A stretch of DNA of 18,135 nucleotides from Deltaproteobacteria bacterium UBA2385. Lineage in GTDB: Bacteria; Myxococcota_A; UBA796; UBA2385. Numbering within the stretch: the first letter of the stretch is position 1; the number at the start of each line of letters is the position of its first letter. The stretch covers positions 1-18,135 of the forward strand of contig DDSR01000466.1 of the NCBI GenBank assembly GCA_002343455.1, given 5' to 3'. The translations under genes were made by a program, and so were the position numbers. Below, in pieces: positions 1 to 8,083 of the stretch. The notes beneath the pieces are model-generated. The model did no database searches. It saw only the letters and a list, made by a program, of their open reading frames with translations, and was not told the origin of the DNA.

Positions 1-81
1 GCGGGGGGAGGTGCCGAGCGGAGCGAGGCGGAGGGGGGGCGTCCGACCCCCAGCTCCCGCTATTTCCGATTACACTGCGGA

Positions 82-864
82 ATGGATCTCTCCCTGCACG
101 GGCGGCACGCCCTGGTCTGCGGAGCCTCGGCTGGAATCGGCCGGAGCGTCGCTCTTGAACTAGCATCGCTAGGCGCTTCCCTTACAGTGCTAGCCCGTCG
201 GGCCGGGGCCCTGGACGCCCTGCTCCCCGAGCTGCTCGCCGCCGGTGCGCCACAGGCCCACACCCTGGCCCTGGACCTGGACGACGCCGCAGCGCTGGAG
301 GCCGGGATCGCCTCGCACCTCCAGCAGCACCGGATCGAGATCCTGGTCAACAACGCGGGCGGCCCCCCCGGTGGACCGCTCTTGAAGGCCGGCTCCGCGG
401 ACCTGCTGGCTGCCTTCGGCCGGCATGTGCTGGCCAGCCACAGCCTCACCCGGCTCCTGGTTCCTGGCATGGAAGCCGCTGGCTACGGCCGAATCGTCAA
501 CATCATCTCGACCTCGGTGCGCGAGCCCATCGCGGGCCTGGGGGTCAGCAACACGATCCGCGGGGCGATGGCCAGCTGGGCCAAGACGCTCAGCAGCGAG
601 CTGCCGCCTGGGATCACGATCAACAACGTCCTGCCGGGCTTCACCGACACCGAGCGCCTGGGGGCGCTGGCCGCCGGGCGGGCCGCGCGCGAGGGCAGCC
701 GCCCCGAGCAGGTCTTCCAGGCCTGGATCGACAGCGTGCCCGAGGGCCGGCTGGCCCGCCCCGAAGAGGTCGCCGCCGTGGTCGCCTTCCTCTGCTCGCC
801 CGCCGCCTCCTTCGTCCGCGGGCAAAGCATCGCCGCCGACGGCGGTCGCCTGCGCTCCATCTGA
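82..864 (+). CDS. SDR family oxidoreductase with atypical catalytic motif
   Basis: A 260-residue Rossmann-fold short-chain dehydrogenase/reductase, a usual length for classical SDRs. The nucleotide-binding glycine motif GASAGIG is at residues 14-20 and the NNAGG motif at 90-94. The catalytic-loop serines are at S143/S145, and the C-terminal PEEVAAVVAFLCSPAA stretch is typical of the family. The expected YxxxK is not present: the aligned stretch reads S156-N-T-I-R160, so the catalytic Tyr and Lys appear replaced by Ser and Arg. This divergent type is often annotated as 3-oxoacyl-ACP reductase-like; the substrate cannot be told. No Shine-Dalgarno site is seen. A TACACT hexamer at 71-76 is placed for transcription starting at about the ATG, so a leaderless mRNA is possible (weak inference). 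The next gene starts 9 bases after this stop, so the two are probably one operon. Confidence 0.85.
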   Translation: MDLSLHGRHALVCGASAGIGRSVALELASLGASLTVLARRAGALDALLPELLAAGAPQAHTLALDLDDAAALEAGIASHLQQHRIEILVNNAGGPPGGPLLKAGSADLLAAFGRHVLASHSLTRLLVPGMEAAGYGRIVNIISTSVREPIAGLGVSNTIRGAMASWAKTLSSELPPGITINNVLPGFTDTERLGALAAGRAAREGSRPEQVFQAWIDSVPEGRLARPEEVAAVVAFLCSPAASFVRGQSIAADGGRLRSI

Positions 865-873
865 GGGGTCCCC

Positions 874-2085
874 GTGTACTTCGACGTCTTCTTCTCGATC
901 AGCCAGACCCCGATCGGCGGGGTCCTGCCCTCTGAAGTGCAGATGTGGCGGGCCTTCTTCTCGCAGGTGCGGGCCGCTGACCAGCTCGGCTTCGGCTGCG
1001 CCTGGGTGGCGATGAGCCACCTCTCGACCGAGGTGCAGAAGGGCCACCGCCAGCCGGTGGTGCCTCACTGGCAGGGCGAGATCGGCCTGAACAACGACAT
1101 CTTCCAGCTCGCCCACCGGGTCTTCGCCCAGACCTCGCGCATCGAGGTCGGCGCGGCGGTGATGAACATCCTATGCAACGGGGGGCCGGTCGCCCGGGCC
1201 GAGCAGGTCGCCAGCTTCGCCAGCCTGCACGGCCTGGACCCCGCCGAGACCCGGAGGCTGCGGCTGGGCTTCTCAGCGGGGCGCTTCGACTTCATGAACC
1301 GCGCCTACGGCATCGGCCCCCGCGACGCCCTGGAGGAGGCCGCCTGGCCGGCCCTGAAGGGCAAGGTCTTCGCCGAGGCCTGCGAGATCTTCCTGCGGCT
1401 GCTGGGCGACGAGGCCCTGGCCAGCGAGGAGGTGCGACCGACCGTCCTGAGCCGCTCCGACTTCCGCAGCGACGAGGACTGGGCCCGGGTCCGGGCCCTG
1501 GCGCCCGGCGCCGGTGAGCAGATCGAGATCCCGAGGCGCTTCGTCTTCGAGCGGCTGCGCATCATCCCCCGAGAGTGGCGGCGGGAGCTGATCGACCTGG
1601 TCGTCGGCAGCCACGATCCGGCCTTGCAGGAGGATCTGAATCGGTACAGGCCGGTCAAGGTCTTCAATCTGTCCATCACCCGGCCCGAGGTGATCGATCA
1701 GACCCACGCCCGGCTCAGCCGCGCCTACCACAAGGACGGCGGCCCCTGGAAGCGGGAGTACATGCCGCGCACCGTGATGGTCTTCCTCAACGACGAGCCC
1801 GGCCTGCTGCCCTCCTCTCGGTCCGCGGCGGCCCACCAGGAGGCCAACACCGCCCTGGCCGCCTATTGGACGGCCCTGGAGGGCACCATCGACCCGGCCA
1901 AGGTGCGCTCGGCGACCGAGAACGCCGTGGTGGGCAATGTGGACGAGGTGGCTCAGCAGATCCGGGAGCGGTTTGATCCCGAGGACCGGCTGATGCTTTG
2001 GTTCGACTTCTTCCGCCAGGACATGGGGCGGGTGGAGAGGGATATGGCGGCGTTTGTGGAAGGGGTGATGCCGCGGGTGGGGTGA
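874..2085 (+). CDS. LLM-class (luciferase-like) flavin-dependent oxidoreductase
   Basis: A 403-residue protein with the layout of luciferase-like monooxygenases. The N-terminal beta strand and helix (residues 28-50, QVRAADQLGFGCAWVAMSHL) are followed by the TSRIEVGAAVMN strand near 87-98 and the VARAEQVASFASLHG segment at 106-120. Near the C-terminus, residues 350-380 (VVGNVDEVAQQIRERF onward) match the flow-control segment of the family. Members use FMN or F420 to oxidise diverse substrates in the cytoplasm; the substrate here is unknown. The start is GTG at 874, chosen because GAGGGG at 863-868 sits at a good distance and the family N-terminus begins here. It lies just downstream of the SDR gene, suggesting a joint redox step. 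It ends 10 bases before the convergent lipoprotein gene. Confidence 0.85.
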   Translation: MYFDVFFSISQTPIGGVLPSEVQMWRAFFSQVRAADQLGFGCAWVAMSHLSTEVQKGHRQPVVPHWQGEIGLNNDIFQLAHRVFAQTSRIEVGAAVMNILCNGGPVARAEQVASFASLHGLDPAETRRLRLGFSAGRFDFMNRAYGIGPRDALEEAAWPALKGKVFAEACEIFLRLLGDEALASEEVRPTVLSRSDFRSDEDWARVRALAPGAGEQIEIPRRFVFERLRIIPREWRRELIDLVVGSHDPALQEDLNRYRPVKVFNLSITRPEVIDQTHARLSRAYHKDGGPWKREYMPRTVMVFLNDEPGLLPSSRSAAAHQEANTALAAYWTALEGTIDPAKVRSATENAVVGNVDEVAQQIRERFDPEDRLMLWFDFFRQDMGRVERDMAAFVEGVMPRVG

Positions 2086-2095
2086 GGGGAGGTGC

Positions 2096-2449
2096 TTAGA
2101 AACACCCCTCGGGCAGCTCGGGGCAGGTGCCAGAGGTGATGGACATGCTGGTGTCGTCGCAGAATTCTACGCTATCGGTGTAGCTCCAGGTACAGAGCAG
2201 AGCGTCGTCCTGGCAGACCCAGCGCGTGCCTGCCCAATCAATGGAACAGGAGAAGACCGTATAGCCATCACAGTCTCTCTGACGGTTGGAGCGGAAGGTT
2301 CCATAACAGTCGTCCCGCACCTGGCTCGGGTCAGGGCAACGTGTCTCTGGGAGGTCTTCCTGACAGAGCTCATGCTCAACGGGGCTCCGATCCGGCGGTT
2401 CCGATTGGCAGGCGAGGGCGAGGAGGAGGACCATGGCCCAGGGTAGCAT
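2096..2449 (-). CDS. Small Cys-rich lipoprotein, function unknown
   Basis: A 117-residue predicted lipoprotein. The signal peptide MLPWAMVLLLALAC ends in a lipobox (LALAC, C14). The mature part carries ten further cysteines, an even number that fits five disulfides in an extracytoplasmic domain. No family is recognised. The open frame extends 12 codons further upstream (to 2485), overlapping the Dph6-like gene. The ATG at 2449 is preferred because it places the hydrophobic core at the N-terminus and has GGGGGA a few bases upstream. It is the last gene of the minus-strand operon with the PP-loop protein and the PHP metallohydrolase, and converges on the flavin oxidoreductase gene. Similar short Cys-rich lipoproteins are common in myxobacterial genomes; a role cannot be assigned. 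Confidence 0.7.
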   Translation of the reverse strand: MLPWAMVLLLALACQSEPPDRSPVEHELCQEDLPETRCPDPSQVRDDCYGTFRSNRQRDCDGYTVFSCSIDWAGTRWVCQDDALLCTWSYTDSVEFCDDTSMSITSGTCPELPEGCF

Positions 2450-2471
2450 GAATCCCCCGGGGAGTGGGGGA

Positions 2472-3143
2472 TCACCCACCGACAAGCATCAGATCCACAT
2501 AGTGAAACTGCCCCTTCTCCACCCTCTCGCCCAGCCGGACCGGCAGCGGTGCGGAGAACATCGGCCCCTCAAAGCAGAAGGTGTGGAACTCTCCGTTTTC
2601 GCCGCAGGGGTCGACGCCCTCGGGCAGGTCGGCGAGCAGCTCCTCGTCGAAGGTGCGACCCAGGAAGTCGGCCGAGAGCTGTGCCGTGTCGACGCAGACC
2701 AGGGTGGCCCGCAGGCCCTCCTGGACCATCTCGCGGGCGAGGGCCGCGGTGTCCTGGGGGCCGCCCCAGATGGGGAAGATCGGGCGGATGCCGCTGCCTT
2801 CCATCTGACGCTCGCGGTAGGCGCGGATCTCGACGAGGTGCAGGTCGCCGAAGGCGATGGCTTCCACGCCCTCCTGACGGGCCCGCTCGATGACGGTGGC
2901 CATGATCGCCTGGTACTGCTCGTTGCTGCACGGCCAGGGCAACTGCACCGGCCAGAGGGGCAGGCCGGCGGCCTCGGCCTGGGCGCGCAGCAGCTCGTGG
3001 CGGACGCCGTGCATGGCGACCCGGTCGGCCTCCTCGTTCAGGGTCGTGAGCAGGCCGACCAGCTCGATCTCAGGCTGCTGGCGGAGGGTGTGCAGGGCCC
3101 AGGCGCAGTCCTTGCCGGAGCTCCAGGAGAGAAGGGTCTTCAT
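2472..3143 (-). CDS. Dph6/DUF71-like PP-loop ATP-binding protein (diphthine-ammonia ligase family)
   Basis: A 223-residue PP-loop ATPase. The ATP-pyrophosphate-binding loop SSGKDC is at residues 8-13. Downstream come the family-typical GVEAIAFGDLHLVEIRAYRERQ stretch, PIFPIWG, and the C-terminal GVDPCGENGEFHTF signature of the DUF71/ATP_bind_4 group. In archaea and eukaryotes this family amidates diphthine on elongation factor 2. Bacteria do not make diphthamide, so the bacterial role is unknown and the usual database name should be read as fold only. The ATG at 3143 is preferred over an upstream in-frame TTG at 3164: family members begin MKTLLSWSSGKD, and the upstream start would overlap the preceding gene. 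No clear Shine-Dalgarno site supports either. The gap to the upstream PHP lipoprotein stop is 10 bases, so they are cotranscribed. Confidence 0.85.
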   Translation of the reverse strand: MKTLLSWSSGKDCAWALHTLRQQPEIELVGLLTTLNEEADRVAMHGVRHELLRAQAEAAGLPLWPVQLPWPCSNEQYQAIMATVIERARQEGVEAIAFGDLHLVEIRAYRERQMEGSGIRPIFPIWGGPQDTAALAREMVQEGLRATLVCVDTAQLSADFLGRTFDEELLADLPEGVDPCGENGEFHTFCFEGPMFSAPLPVRLGERVEKGQFHYVDLMLVGG

Positions 3144-3153
3144 GGGGAGGGGG

Positions 3154-5769
3154 CTATCCCCCAATCGTCAACGCCGGCAGCGGGGGCGTCCAGGTTCCGT
3201 CGCCATCGGCGTCTACCCGGATCGCAGCCGTCATCGCCCAGGGTCGGCGGCCCGGGTAGACCGGGCTCATGGCCTGGTCGCCCTCGGCGATGAGGACGTA
3301 GGCGGCGTCGGCCTCGGGGGCCAGGGTGAAGGTGTGGGGGCCGTCGGGGGTGATGGTCTCGATGACCTCGCCGTCACGCAGCAGGCTCAGGCGGTCGACC
3401 CGCACCCAGTCCGCTGCCTTGATCTCGGCCGTCAGCTCCACGGGGCCGCTCAGATCGCGCCCGGGGGCCCACTGGCCGTCGACGGTGGCCTCGATGTAGG
3501 GCCCGGTGCTGATGACGGTGGCCCGGGCCGCGGCCATCTCCAGCAGGTGGGCGTCGGTCAGGGCGCTGGGGTCGTCGATGCCCAGGTGCATATAGGTGAA
3601 GCTCTGGCCGGTGCTGCTGTCATCGCCGTGCGCGTCGCTGACGCCGACGGGGGTCGGGTGCAGGCCGCGGGAGACCATGTCGAAGTAGTAGGGCAGCATG
3701 TCGTCGTACGAGCCCGAGTTCATGACCTCGATGGCGTCGAAGTCGCTGGACCAGCGGTTGCCGTCGCCGATGCTGCCGTCGGCCGGGTCGTAGCCCGCGG
3801 CCTGGATGAGGCCGCCCGAGGTCGGGTGGTTGCTCTGGATGATCCCTCCGGCCGAGCCGTGCATCCGGCCGCGGATGGCCTGGAAGAGGCCCTCGGTCGA
3901 GGCCAGCTCGCGCCACTCCATCCACCAGAGCACGGCGCCGTTGTTGGGCAGATCCGTCTGCGGTACCAGGGGCCAGGTGTTGAAGTGGCCGCGCAGGGGC
4001 GGGCTGACCTCGTCGGAGATGACCGTGGCGAGGACGGTGTCCAGACCCAGCGGGGCGAGCAGCGGGCCGTAGTCGACGACGTGGTCGTGGTCCGTGCCGA
4101 AGTGGATCTGTATACCGTGGGCCGCCTGGGAGAGCAGGCGCGCCTCCATGCTGACGCTGGCGTCGTTGCTGGGCGAGGCGTGGCTGTGGGGGTCGCCGAC
4201 CAGCACGCCGGGGTGGGTGAAGGCGAGGGGGAGGTCGGCCAGCAGGGTGCGGGTCTCGCCGGCGCTGACCTCGACCAGCTCCTGGTGGTAACCATGCCGC
4301 GCGCCGCGGTGGACCAGGACGCTGTAGCTGCCGGGCTCGACCGGGACGAGGACGCTGCCGCTGGCGAGGTAGGCGTCGGCCATGCGGCCCGAGGGGCGGT
4401 TGCTGACGAGGCTGGGGGTGTTGCCGACGGCGTCGCCCTCGGCGAAGCTGATCTCGACCTTGGCGGGGCCACTGTCGGCGGTGGTGATCTCGATGAAGCC
4501 CGGGCGGGTCAGGACGAGGTCGCCTCCGTCCAGCGCGCCGGGGGCGGAGAGGCCATAGCCGAAGGCGGTGGGCAGCGTGGTGCCGGCGGTCAGGCTGTCG
4601 ATGGCCAGCGCGTTCTGGCTGGGGTCGGTGTAGGGACCGCTCCAGGCGGCGCCGGTCGCGACGTCGTGGTGGAGGCCCTTGCCACGGCCGCTGGCGACCG
4701 CGTCGGCGGCTTCGCCTGCGGGGAGCGTGGCGCTCCAGGCGCCGGAGGCGTCGGTGGCCGCCACGGTCAGGACCCGGCCCTCGGCGTCGCGCAGGTGCAC
4801 CCGCGCGCCGGCGATGGGGCTGCCGAGGTCGTCGACGACCCGGCCGCCGTGCTGCTCGGTGGCGAGGCCGCGGGCCTGCCACCAGGCGCCGCTCAGCGTG
4901 GCCAGGTCGGGGCCGACGCCCATCCAGCGCCGCCAGGTGATGGTCTCGCCCTCGGCGACGTCCTGGGCCGGGCCTCCTCCGAGCAGGACCTGCCCGATGG
5001 AGCCGAGCACGACCTGCAAGGGGCTCTCCGAAAAACCGTCGGCGTCCGGGAAGAGGCCCAGCGCCAGGTCGTTGGCCTCTCCCACGATGGCGACGAAGCC
5101 GGGGCTGGCCTCGCCGTCTTCGTCGAAGCCCACGCCGGGACGCCAGACGCTGCCTGCCTCGTAGGAGACGAGGGCGAGGTCGCCGGGCTCGACGCTGGAG
5201 GCGGAGTCGCGCCACTCGATCGAGGTCTCCATCCGCAGCAGCCAGGCGTCGGGCTCCAGGATGTAGTCGGTGGTGACCCACATCTCGGCGGTAGGCAGCA
5301 GGACGTCGTTCTCGACGGCGCCGATGACCAGGGCCATCGGCTCGGCGGGGCCCTCGGCCCGCACGATGGCGGGCTGGCCGTCCAGCCCGTCGTTGAGGAC
5401 GCTGACGCTCTGGGCGACCGGCAGGCGGCCGACCCCGGCCATGGGCATATGCTCGTCCAGCAGGTCGCGGCCGGGCTGGCCGGCCTCGCGCACCAGGTCG
5501 GCGTCGATGACGCCGCCGCCTTGCTGGATGTACCAGCCGCCCTCGCGCACCGACTGCACCACGAAGCGCACCCGGTCGTTCTTCAACATCAAGTCGCCGA
5601 CCTGGCCCTCGGCGGCGATGCCTCCGAAGAGCGCGGCGGGCGCGGTGACGATGCCAGCGCGGGCCTGACCGCTCGGAACGGGCGAGACGAGGTCGACGGG
5701 ATCGGCCCCGGTGGCGGTGTCGACGGGGGAGGTCTTGCTGGTGCAGGCGAGGAGGAGGAGTGTGAGCAT
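3154..5769 (-). CDS. CehA/McbA-family PHP-domain metallohydrolase lipoprotein
   Basis: An 871-residue exported protein. The N-terminus MLTLLLLAC is a very short lipoprotein signal (C9), followed by a Thr/Asp-rich linker. Residues of about 30-300 form a beta-rich N-terminal region. A carboxypeptidase-regulatory-like Ig fold lies near 307-350 (GGRVVDDLGSPIAGARVHL). The PHP metal-binding domain starts near 522 with D526-P-H528-S-H530, D560-H561-D562-H563, E587, N647-H648-P and D712-A-H714, which together supply the metal ligands. CehA/McbA proteins are metal-dependent hydrolases first known from carbaryl hydrolysis, but most members have unknown substrates. Here it probably acts on the outer membrane or in the periplasm. 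AGGTGG lies about 6 bases before the ATG. It is the first gene of a three-gene minus-strand operon and is divergent from the VOC gene. Confidence 0.9.
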   Translation of the reverse strand: MLTLLLLACTSKTSPVDTATGADPVDLVSPVPSGQARAGIVTAPAALFGGIAAEGQVGDLMLKNDRVRFVVQSVREGGWYIQQGGGVIDADLVREAGQPGRDLLDEHMPMAGVGRLPVAQSVSVLNDGLDGQPAIVRAEGPAEPMALVIGAVENDVLLPTAEMWVTTDYILEPDAWLLRMETSIEWRDSASSVEPGDLALVSYEAGSVWRPGVGFDEDGEASPGFVAIVGEANDLALGLFPDADGFSESPLQVVLGSIGQVLLGGGPAQDVAEGETITWRRWMGVGPDLATLSGAWWQARGLATEQHGGRVVDDLGSPIAGARVHLRDAEGRVLTVAATDASGAWSATLPAGEAADAVASGRGKGLHHDVATGAAWSGPYTDPSQNALAIDSLTAGTTLPTAFGYGLSAPGALDGGDLVLTRPGFIEITTADSGPAKVEISFAEGDAVGNTPSLVSNRPSGRMADAYLASGSVLVPVEPGSYSVLVHRGARHGYHQELVEVSAGETRTLLADLPLAFTHPGVLVGDPHSHASPSNDASVSMEARLLSQAAHGIQIHFGTDHDHVVDYGPLLAPLGLDTVLATVISDEVSPPLRGHFNTWPLVPQTDLPNNGAVLWWMEWRELASTEGLFQAIRGRMHGSAGGIIQSNHPTSGGLIQAAGYDPADGSIGDGNRWSSDFDAIEVMNSGSYDDMLPYYFDMVSRGLHPTPVGVSDAHGDDSSTGQSFTYMHLGIDDPSALTDAHLLEMAAARATVISTGPYIEATVDGQWAPGRDLSGPVELTAEIKAADWVRVDRLSLLRDGEVIETITPDGPHTFTLAPEADAAYVLIAEGDQAMSPVYPGRRPWAMTAAIRVDADGDGTWTPPLPALTIGG

Positions 5770-5812
5770 CCGCCCACCTTAGCGTGACAGCATGGTGACA
5801 GGCGAGCGCGAT

Positions 5813-5821
5813 GATAGGCTC
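5813..5821 (+). promoter_or_regulatory. Putative -10 element GATAGGCTC upstream of the VOC gene
   Basis: TAGGCT (5815-5820) fits a TANNNT -10 hexamer, 20 bases before the chosen start. The exact 9-mer recurs at 8693 before the coniferyl aldehyde dehydrogenase gene and at 12499. No conserved -35 is seen; GTGACA at 5795-5800 is too close for standard spacing. Confidence 0.4.
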
Positions 5822-5840
5822 GCGGGACCCAGGAGCTCAA

Positions 5841-6581
5841 ATGACCGACCCCGCCCTCGGCTGGCCGACCCTCTGCTTCGCCGTCAAGGACCTCTCCGCC
5901 ACCCTGGAGTTCTGCGCGGGCCTGGGCTTTCGCCAGGTGGGCGGCGATCCTGCCCAGGGCTGGGTGGCCCTGGCCGCGGGCCCCGTCGAAGTGGCCCTGA
6001 TGGGCTTCCTCAGCGCCGACATGCTGAACCTGCGGGGCGGCGATGTGCCGGCCATCGCGGGCTGGCTGGGCGGGCGAGGGGAGCCGGTCTTTCACATCCT
6101 CGGCCACGATCCCAGCGCCCAGACCCGCGAGGAGGGGCCGCGGGCCTTCAATCCCGCCGGCTGGCCGGACTCCTGGCTGAACGGGCCGGACGGGCTGCCG
6201 CTGCCGATCGAGGGCAGCGGGGACTGCCTGGTCGAGGATCCCGACGGCAACCGGGTCTACTTCGACACGGTGCCGGCGGAGCGGGCCCGGTTCGTGGCAG
6301 GGGGGCGCTTCGCGGGCGAGACGGTCGACGGGAGCTGGTCGCTCGGGGCGCCGGTGCTGGGACGCCTGCGGTTGATGCGGCGCTGCGGGGACCGGGCGGC
6401 GGGCGAGGCCTTCTACGAGCGGCTGGGGCTGTCGGTGTCGCGGCGGGATGAACAGGGCTCGTGGTTGGACGGGCCCTTCCGGGTGCTGCTGGGGGAGCAG
6501 GACGCGCTGCTCTTCGAGGGGTCCGGCCTGGAGGTGGAGCGGGTGGACCCGGACGGGCGGCGCTGGGTGTTTCGGCGTTAG
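5841..6581 (+). CDS. VOC-superfamily (glyoxalase/bleomycin-resistance-like) protein
   Basis: A 246-residue protein with a VOC fold. The first module (WPTLCFAVKDLSATLEF near residue 9, GLGFRQVGG, and DPDGNRVYFDTV near 133-144) is a standard betaalphabetabetabeta unit. A second, weaker half-module follows (RLRLMRRCGDRAAGEAFYERLGL, then VDPDGRRWVF at the end), so the protein is likely a tandem two-module VOC. The family includes metal-dependent lyases, dioxygenases and resistance proteins; the reaction is unknown. The start at 5841 is preferred over the in-frame ATG at 5811 because AGGAG lies at 5831-5835 and the earlier ATG overlaps a putative -10 element. It is followed 26 bases later by the aldehyde dehydrogenase gene, so an aromatic or aldehyde catabolic role is plausible. 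Confidence 0.8.
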   Translation: MTDPALGWPTLCFAVKDLSATLEFCAGLGFRQVGGDPAQGWVALAAGPVEVALMGFLSADMLNLRGGDVPAIAGWLGGRGEPVFHILGHDPSAQTREEGPRAFNPAGWPDSWLNGPDGLPLPIEGSGDCLVEDPDGNRVYFDTVPAERARFVAGGRFAGETVDGSWSLGAPVLGRLRLMRRCGDRAAGEAFYERLGLSVSRRDEQGSWLDGPFRVLLGEQDALLFEGSGLEVERVDPDGRRWVFRR

Positions 6582-6607
6582 TCCAGGGCCCCGACCGGAG
6601 GCTCTCC

Positions 6608-8050
6608 ATGCCCATCGACCTGCACAACCTCATCGACGGACGCTTCGCCCCGGCCCTCTCCGGCGGCTGGCTGGAGGACGTCGATCCCGCCCGCGACGAG
6701 GTGGTCGCGCGGGTGCCCCGCAGCGGCGCGGCCGATGTCGAGGCCGCGGTCCAAGCGGCGAGAGCGGCGGGCCCCGGCTGGGCGGCGACCCCGGTGGCCG
6801 AGCGGGCCTCCCTGTTGGAAGAGGTGGCCCGCGGCATCGAGCGCCGGGCCGAGGAGCTGGCCCGCTTGGAGAGCCAGGACACGGGCAAGCCGCTGTCGTT
6901 GGCCCGGGCCATGGACGTGCCGCGGGCGGTCAGCAACTTCCGCTTCTTCGCGGGAGCGGCCCGCCACCAGCAGGCCGGCTTCCAGGACATGGACGGCAAG
7001 GCGCTGAACTACATGCTGCGCTCGCCGGTAGGGGTCTGCGCGCTGATCACGCCTTGGAACCTGCCGCTGTACCTGCTCTCCTGGAAGGTCGCGCCGGCCC
7101 TGGCGATGGGCAACACGGTGGTCGCCAAGCCAAGCGAGCTGACGCCGCAGACGGCCTCGGCCCTGGCGGAGATCCTGACGGAGGCGGGGCTGCCGCCCGG
7201 GGTCTTCAACCTCGTACACGGCCTGGGGCCCGAGGTGGGCGAACCCCTGGTCAGCCACCCGCTCGTCTCCGCCGTCTCCTTCACCGGGGGGACGGCTACC
7301 GGGCGTCGGGTGGCGGCCGCGGCGGCGCCTGCTTTCAAGAAGCTCTCCCTGGAGCTTGGAGGCAAGAACCCGACGCTTGTCTTCGCCGACGCCGACTTCG
7401 AGGCCGCGGTCACGGGCGCGGTGCGGGCGGCCTTCACCAACCAGGGCCAGGTCTGTCTCTGCGGCAGCCGGCTGCTGGTTCAGCGGGAGATCTACAGACC
7501 GTTCGTCGAGGCGGTCGTGGCCCGGGTCAACGCGATGCGGGTGGGCCCGCCGGAGTTGGAGGTGGACCTGGGCGCGCTCTCCAGCCGGGCGCACCTGGAG
7601 AAGGTCGAACAGTATGTGACCCTGGCCCAGGAAGAGGGCGGCACGGTGCTCTGTGGAGGGAGACGTGTGACGCTCCCGGCTCCGTTCGACCGGGGCGCCT
7701 TCTACGCTCCGACGGTGATCGACGGCCTCTCTCCAAGCTGCCGGACCTCTCAAGAGGAGATCTTCGGACCGGTGCTCACCGTTCACCCCTTCGAGGACGA
7801 GGAGGAAGCGCTGAGCATCGCCAACGGGGTGCGCTACGGCCTCTCGGCCAGCGTCTGGACCCGGGACCTCTCTCGGGCGCACCGGGTCGCGGCCCGCCTG
7901 CAGACGGGGATGGTCTGGGTGAACACCTGGCTGCTGCGGGATCTGCGGGTGCCGTTTGGCGGGATGAAGGAGAGCGGAGTCGGGCGCGAGGGCGGGGCCT
8001 GGTCGCTGGAGTTCTTCAGCGAGGCGCGCAACGTCTGCGTCAGCTTGTAG
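6608..8050 (+). CDS. Aldehyde dehydrogenase, 2-hydroxymuconic/2-aminomuconic semialdehyde type
   Basis: A 480-residue NAD(P)-dependent aldehyde dehydrogenase of full family length. It has the oxyanion Asn N151 (TPWNLP), the glycine motif FTGGTATG near 225-232, the general base E249 (LELGGKNP) and the catalytic Cys C283 (NQGQVCLCGSR). The VCLC block and the C-terminal PFGGMKESGVGREGG...SLEFFSEARNVCVSL resemble XylG/DmpC and ALDH8A1, which oxidise 2-hydroxymuconic or 2-aminomuconic semialdehyde in catechol or kynurenine breakdown. The other enzymes of those routes are not in the window, so the substrate is an inference. The ATG at 6608 follows GGAGG at about 6597-6601; an upstream extension of the frame lies inside the VOC gene and is rejected. 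It is probably cotranscribed with the VOC gene. Confidence 0.9.
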   Translation: MPIDLHNLIDGRFAPALSGGWLEDVDPARDEVVARVPRSGAADVEAAVQAARAAGPGWAATPVAERASLLEEVARGIERRAEELARLESQDTGKPLSLARAMDVPRAVSNFRFFAGAARHQQAGFQDMDGKALNYMLRSPVGVCALITPWNLPLYLLSWKVAPALAMGNTVVAKPSELTPQTASALAEILTEAGLPPGVFNLVHGLGPEVGEPLVSHPLVSAVSFTGGTATGRRVAAAAAPAFKKLSLELGGKNPTLVFADADFEAAVTGAVRAAFTNQGQVCLCGSRLLVQREIYRPFVEAVVARVNAMRVGPPELEVDLGALSSRAHLEKVEQYVTLAQEEGGTVLCGGRRVTLPAPFDRGAFYAPTVIDGLSPSCRTSQEEIFGPVLTVHPFEDEEEALSIANGVRYGLSASVWTRDLSRAHRVAARLQTGMVWVNTWLLRDLRVPFGGMKESGVGREGGAWSLEFFSEARNVCVSL

Positions 8051-8083
8051 GAACCGGCCAGGGAGGGCGCGGTCCAAGCGGGG

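Noticed and set aside
2890..5787. 965-codon plus-strand open frame
   Set aside because: It is antisense to the PHP metallohydrolase, is Gly/Val/Asp repetitive, and has no recognisable motif; high GC creates such frames.
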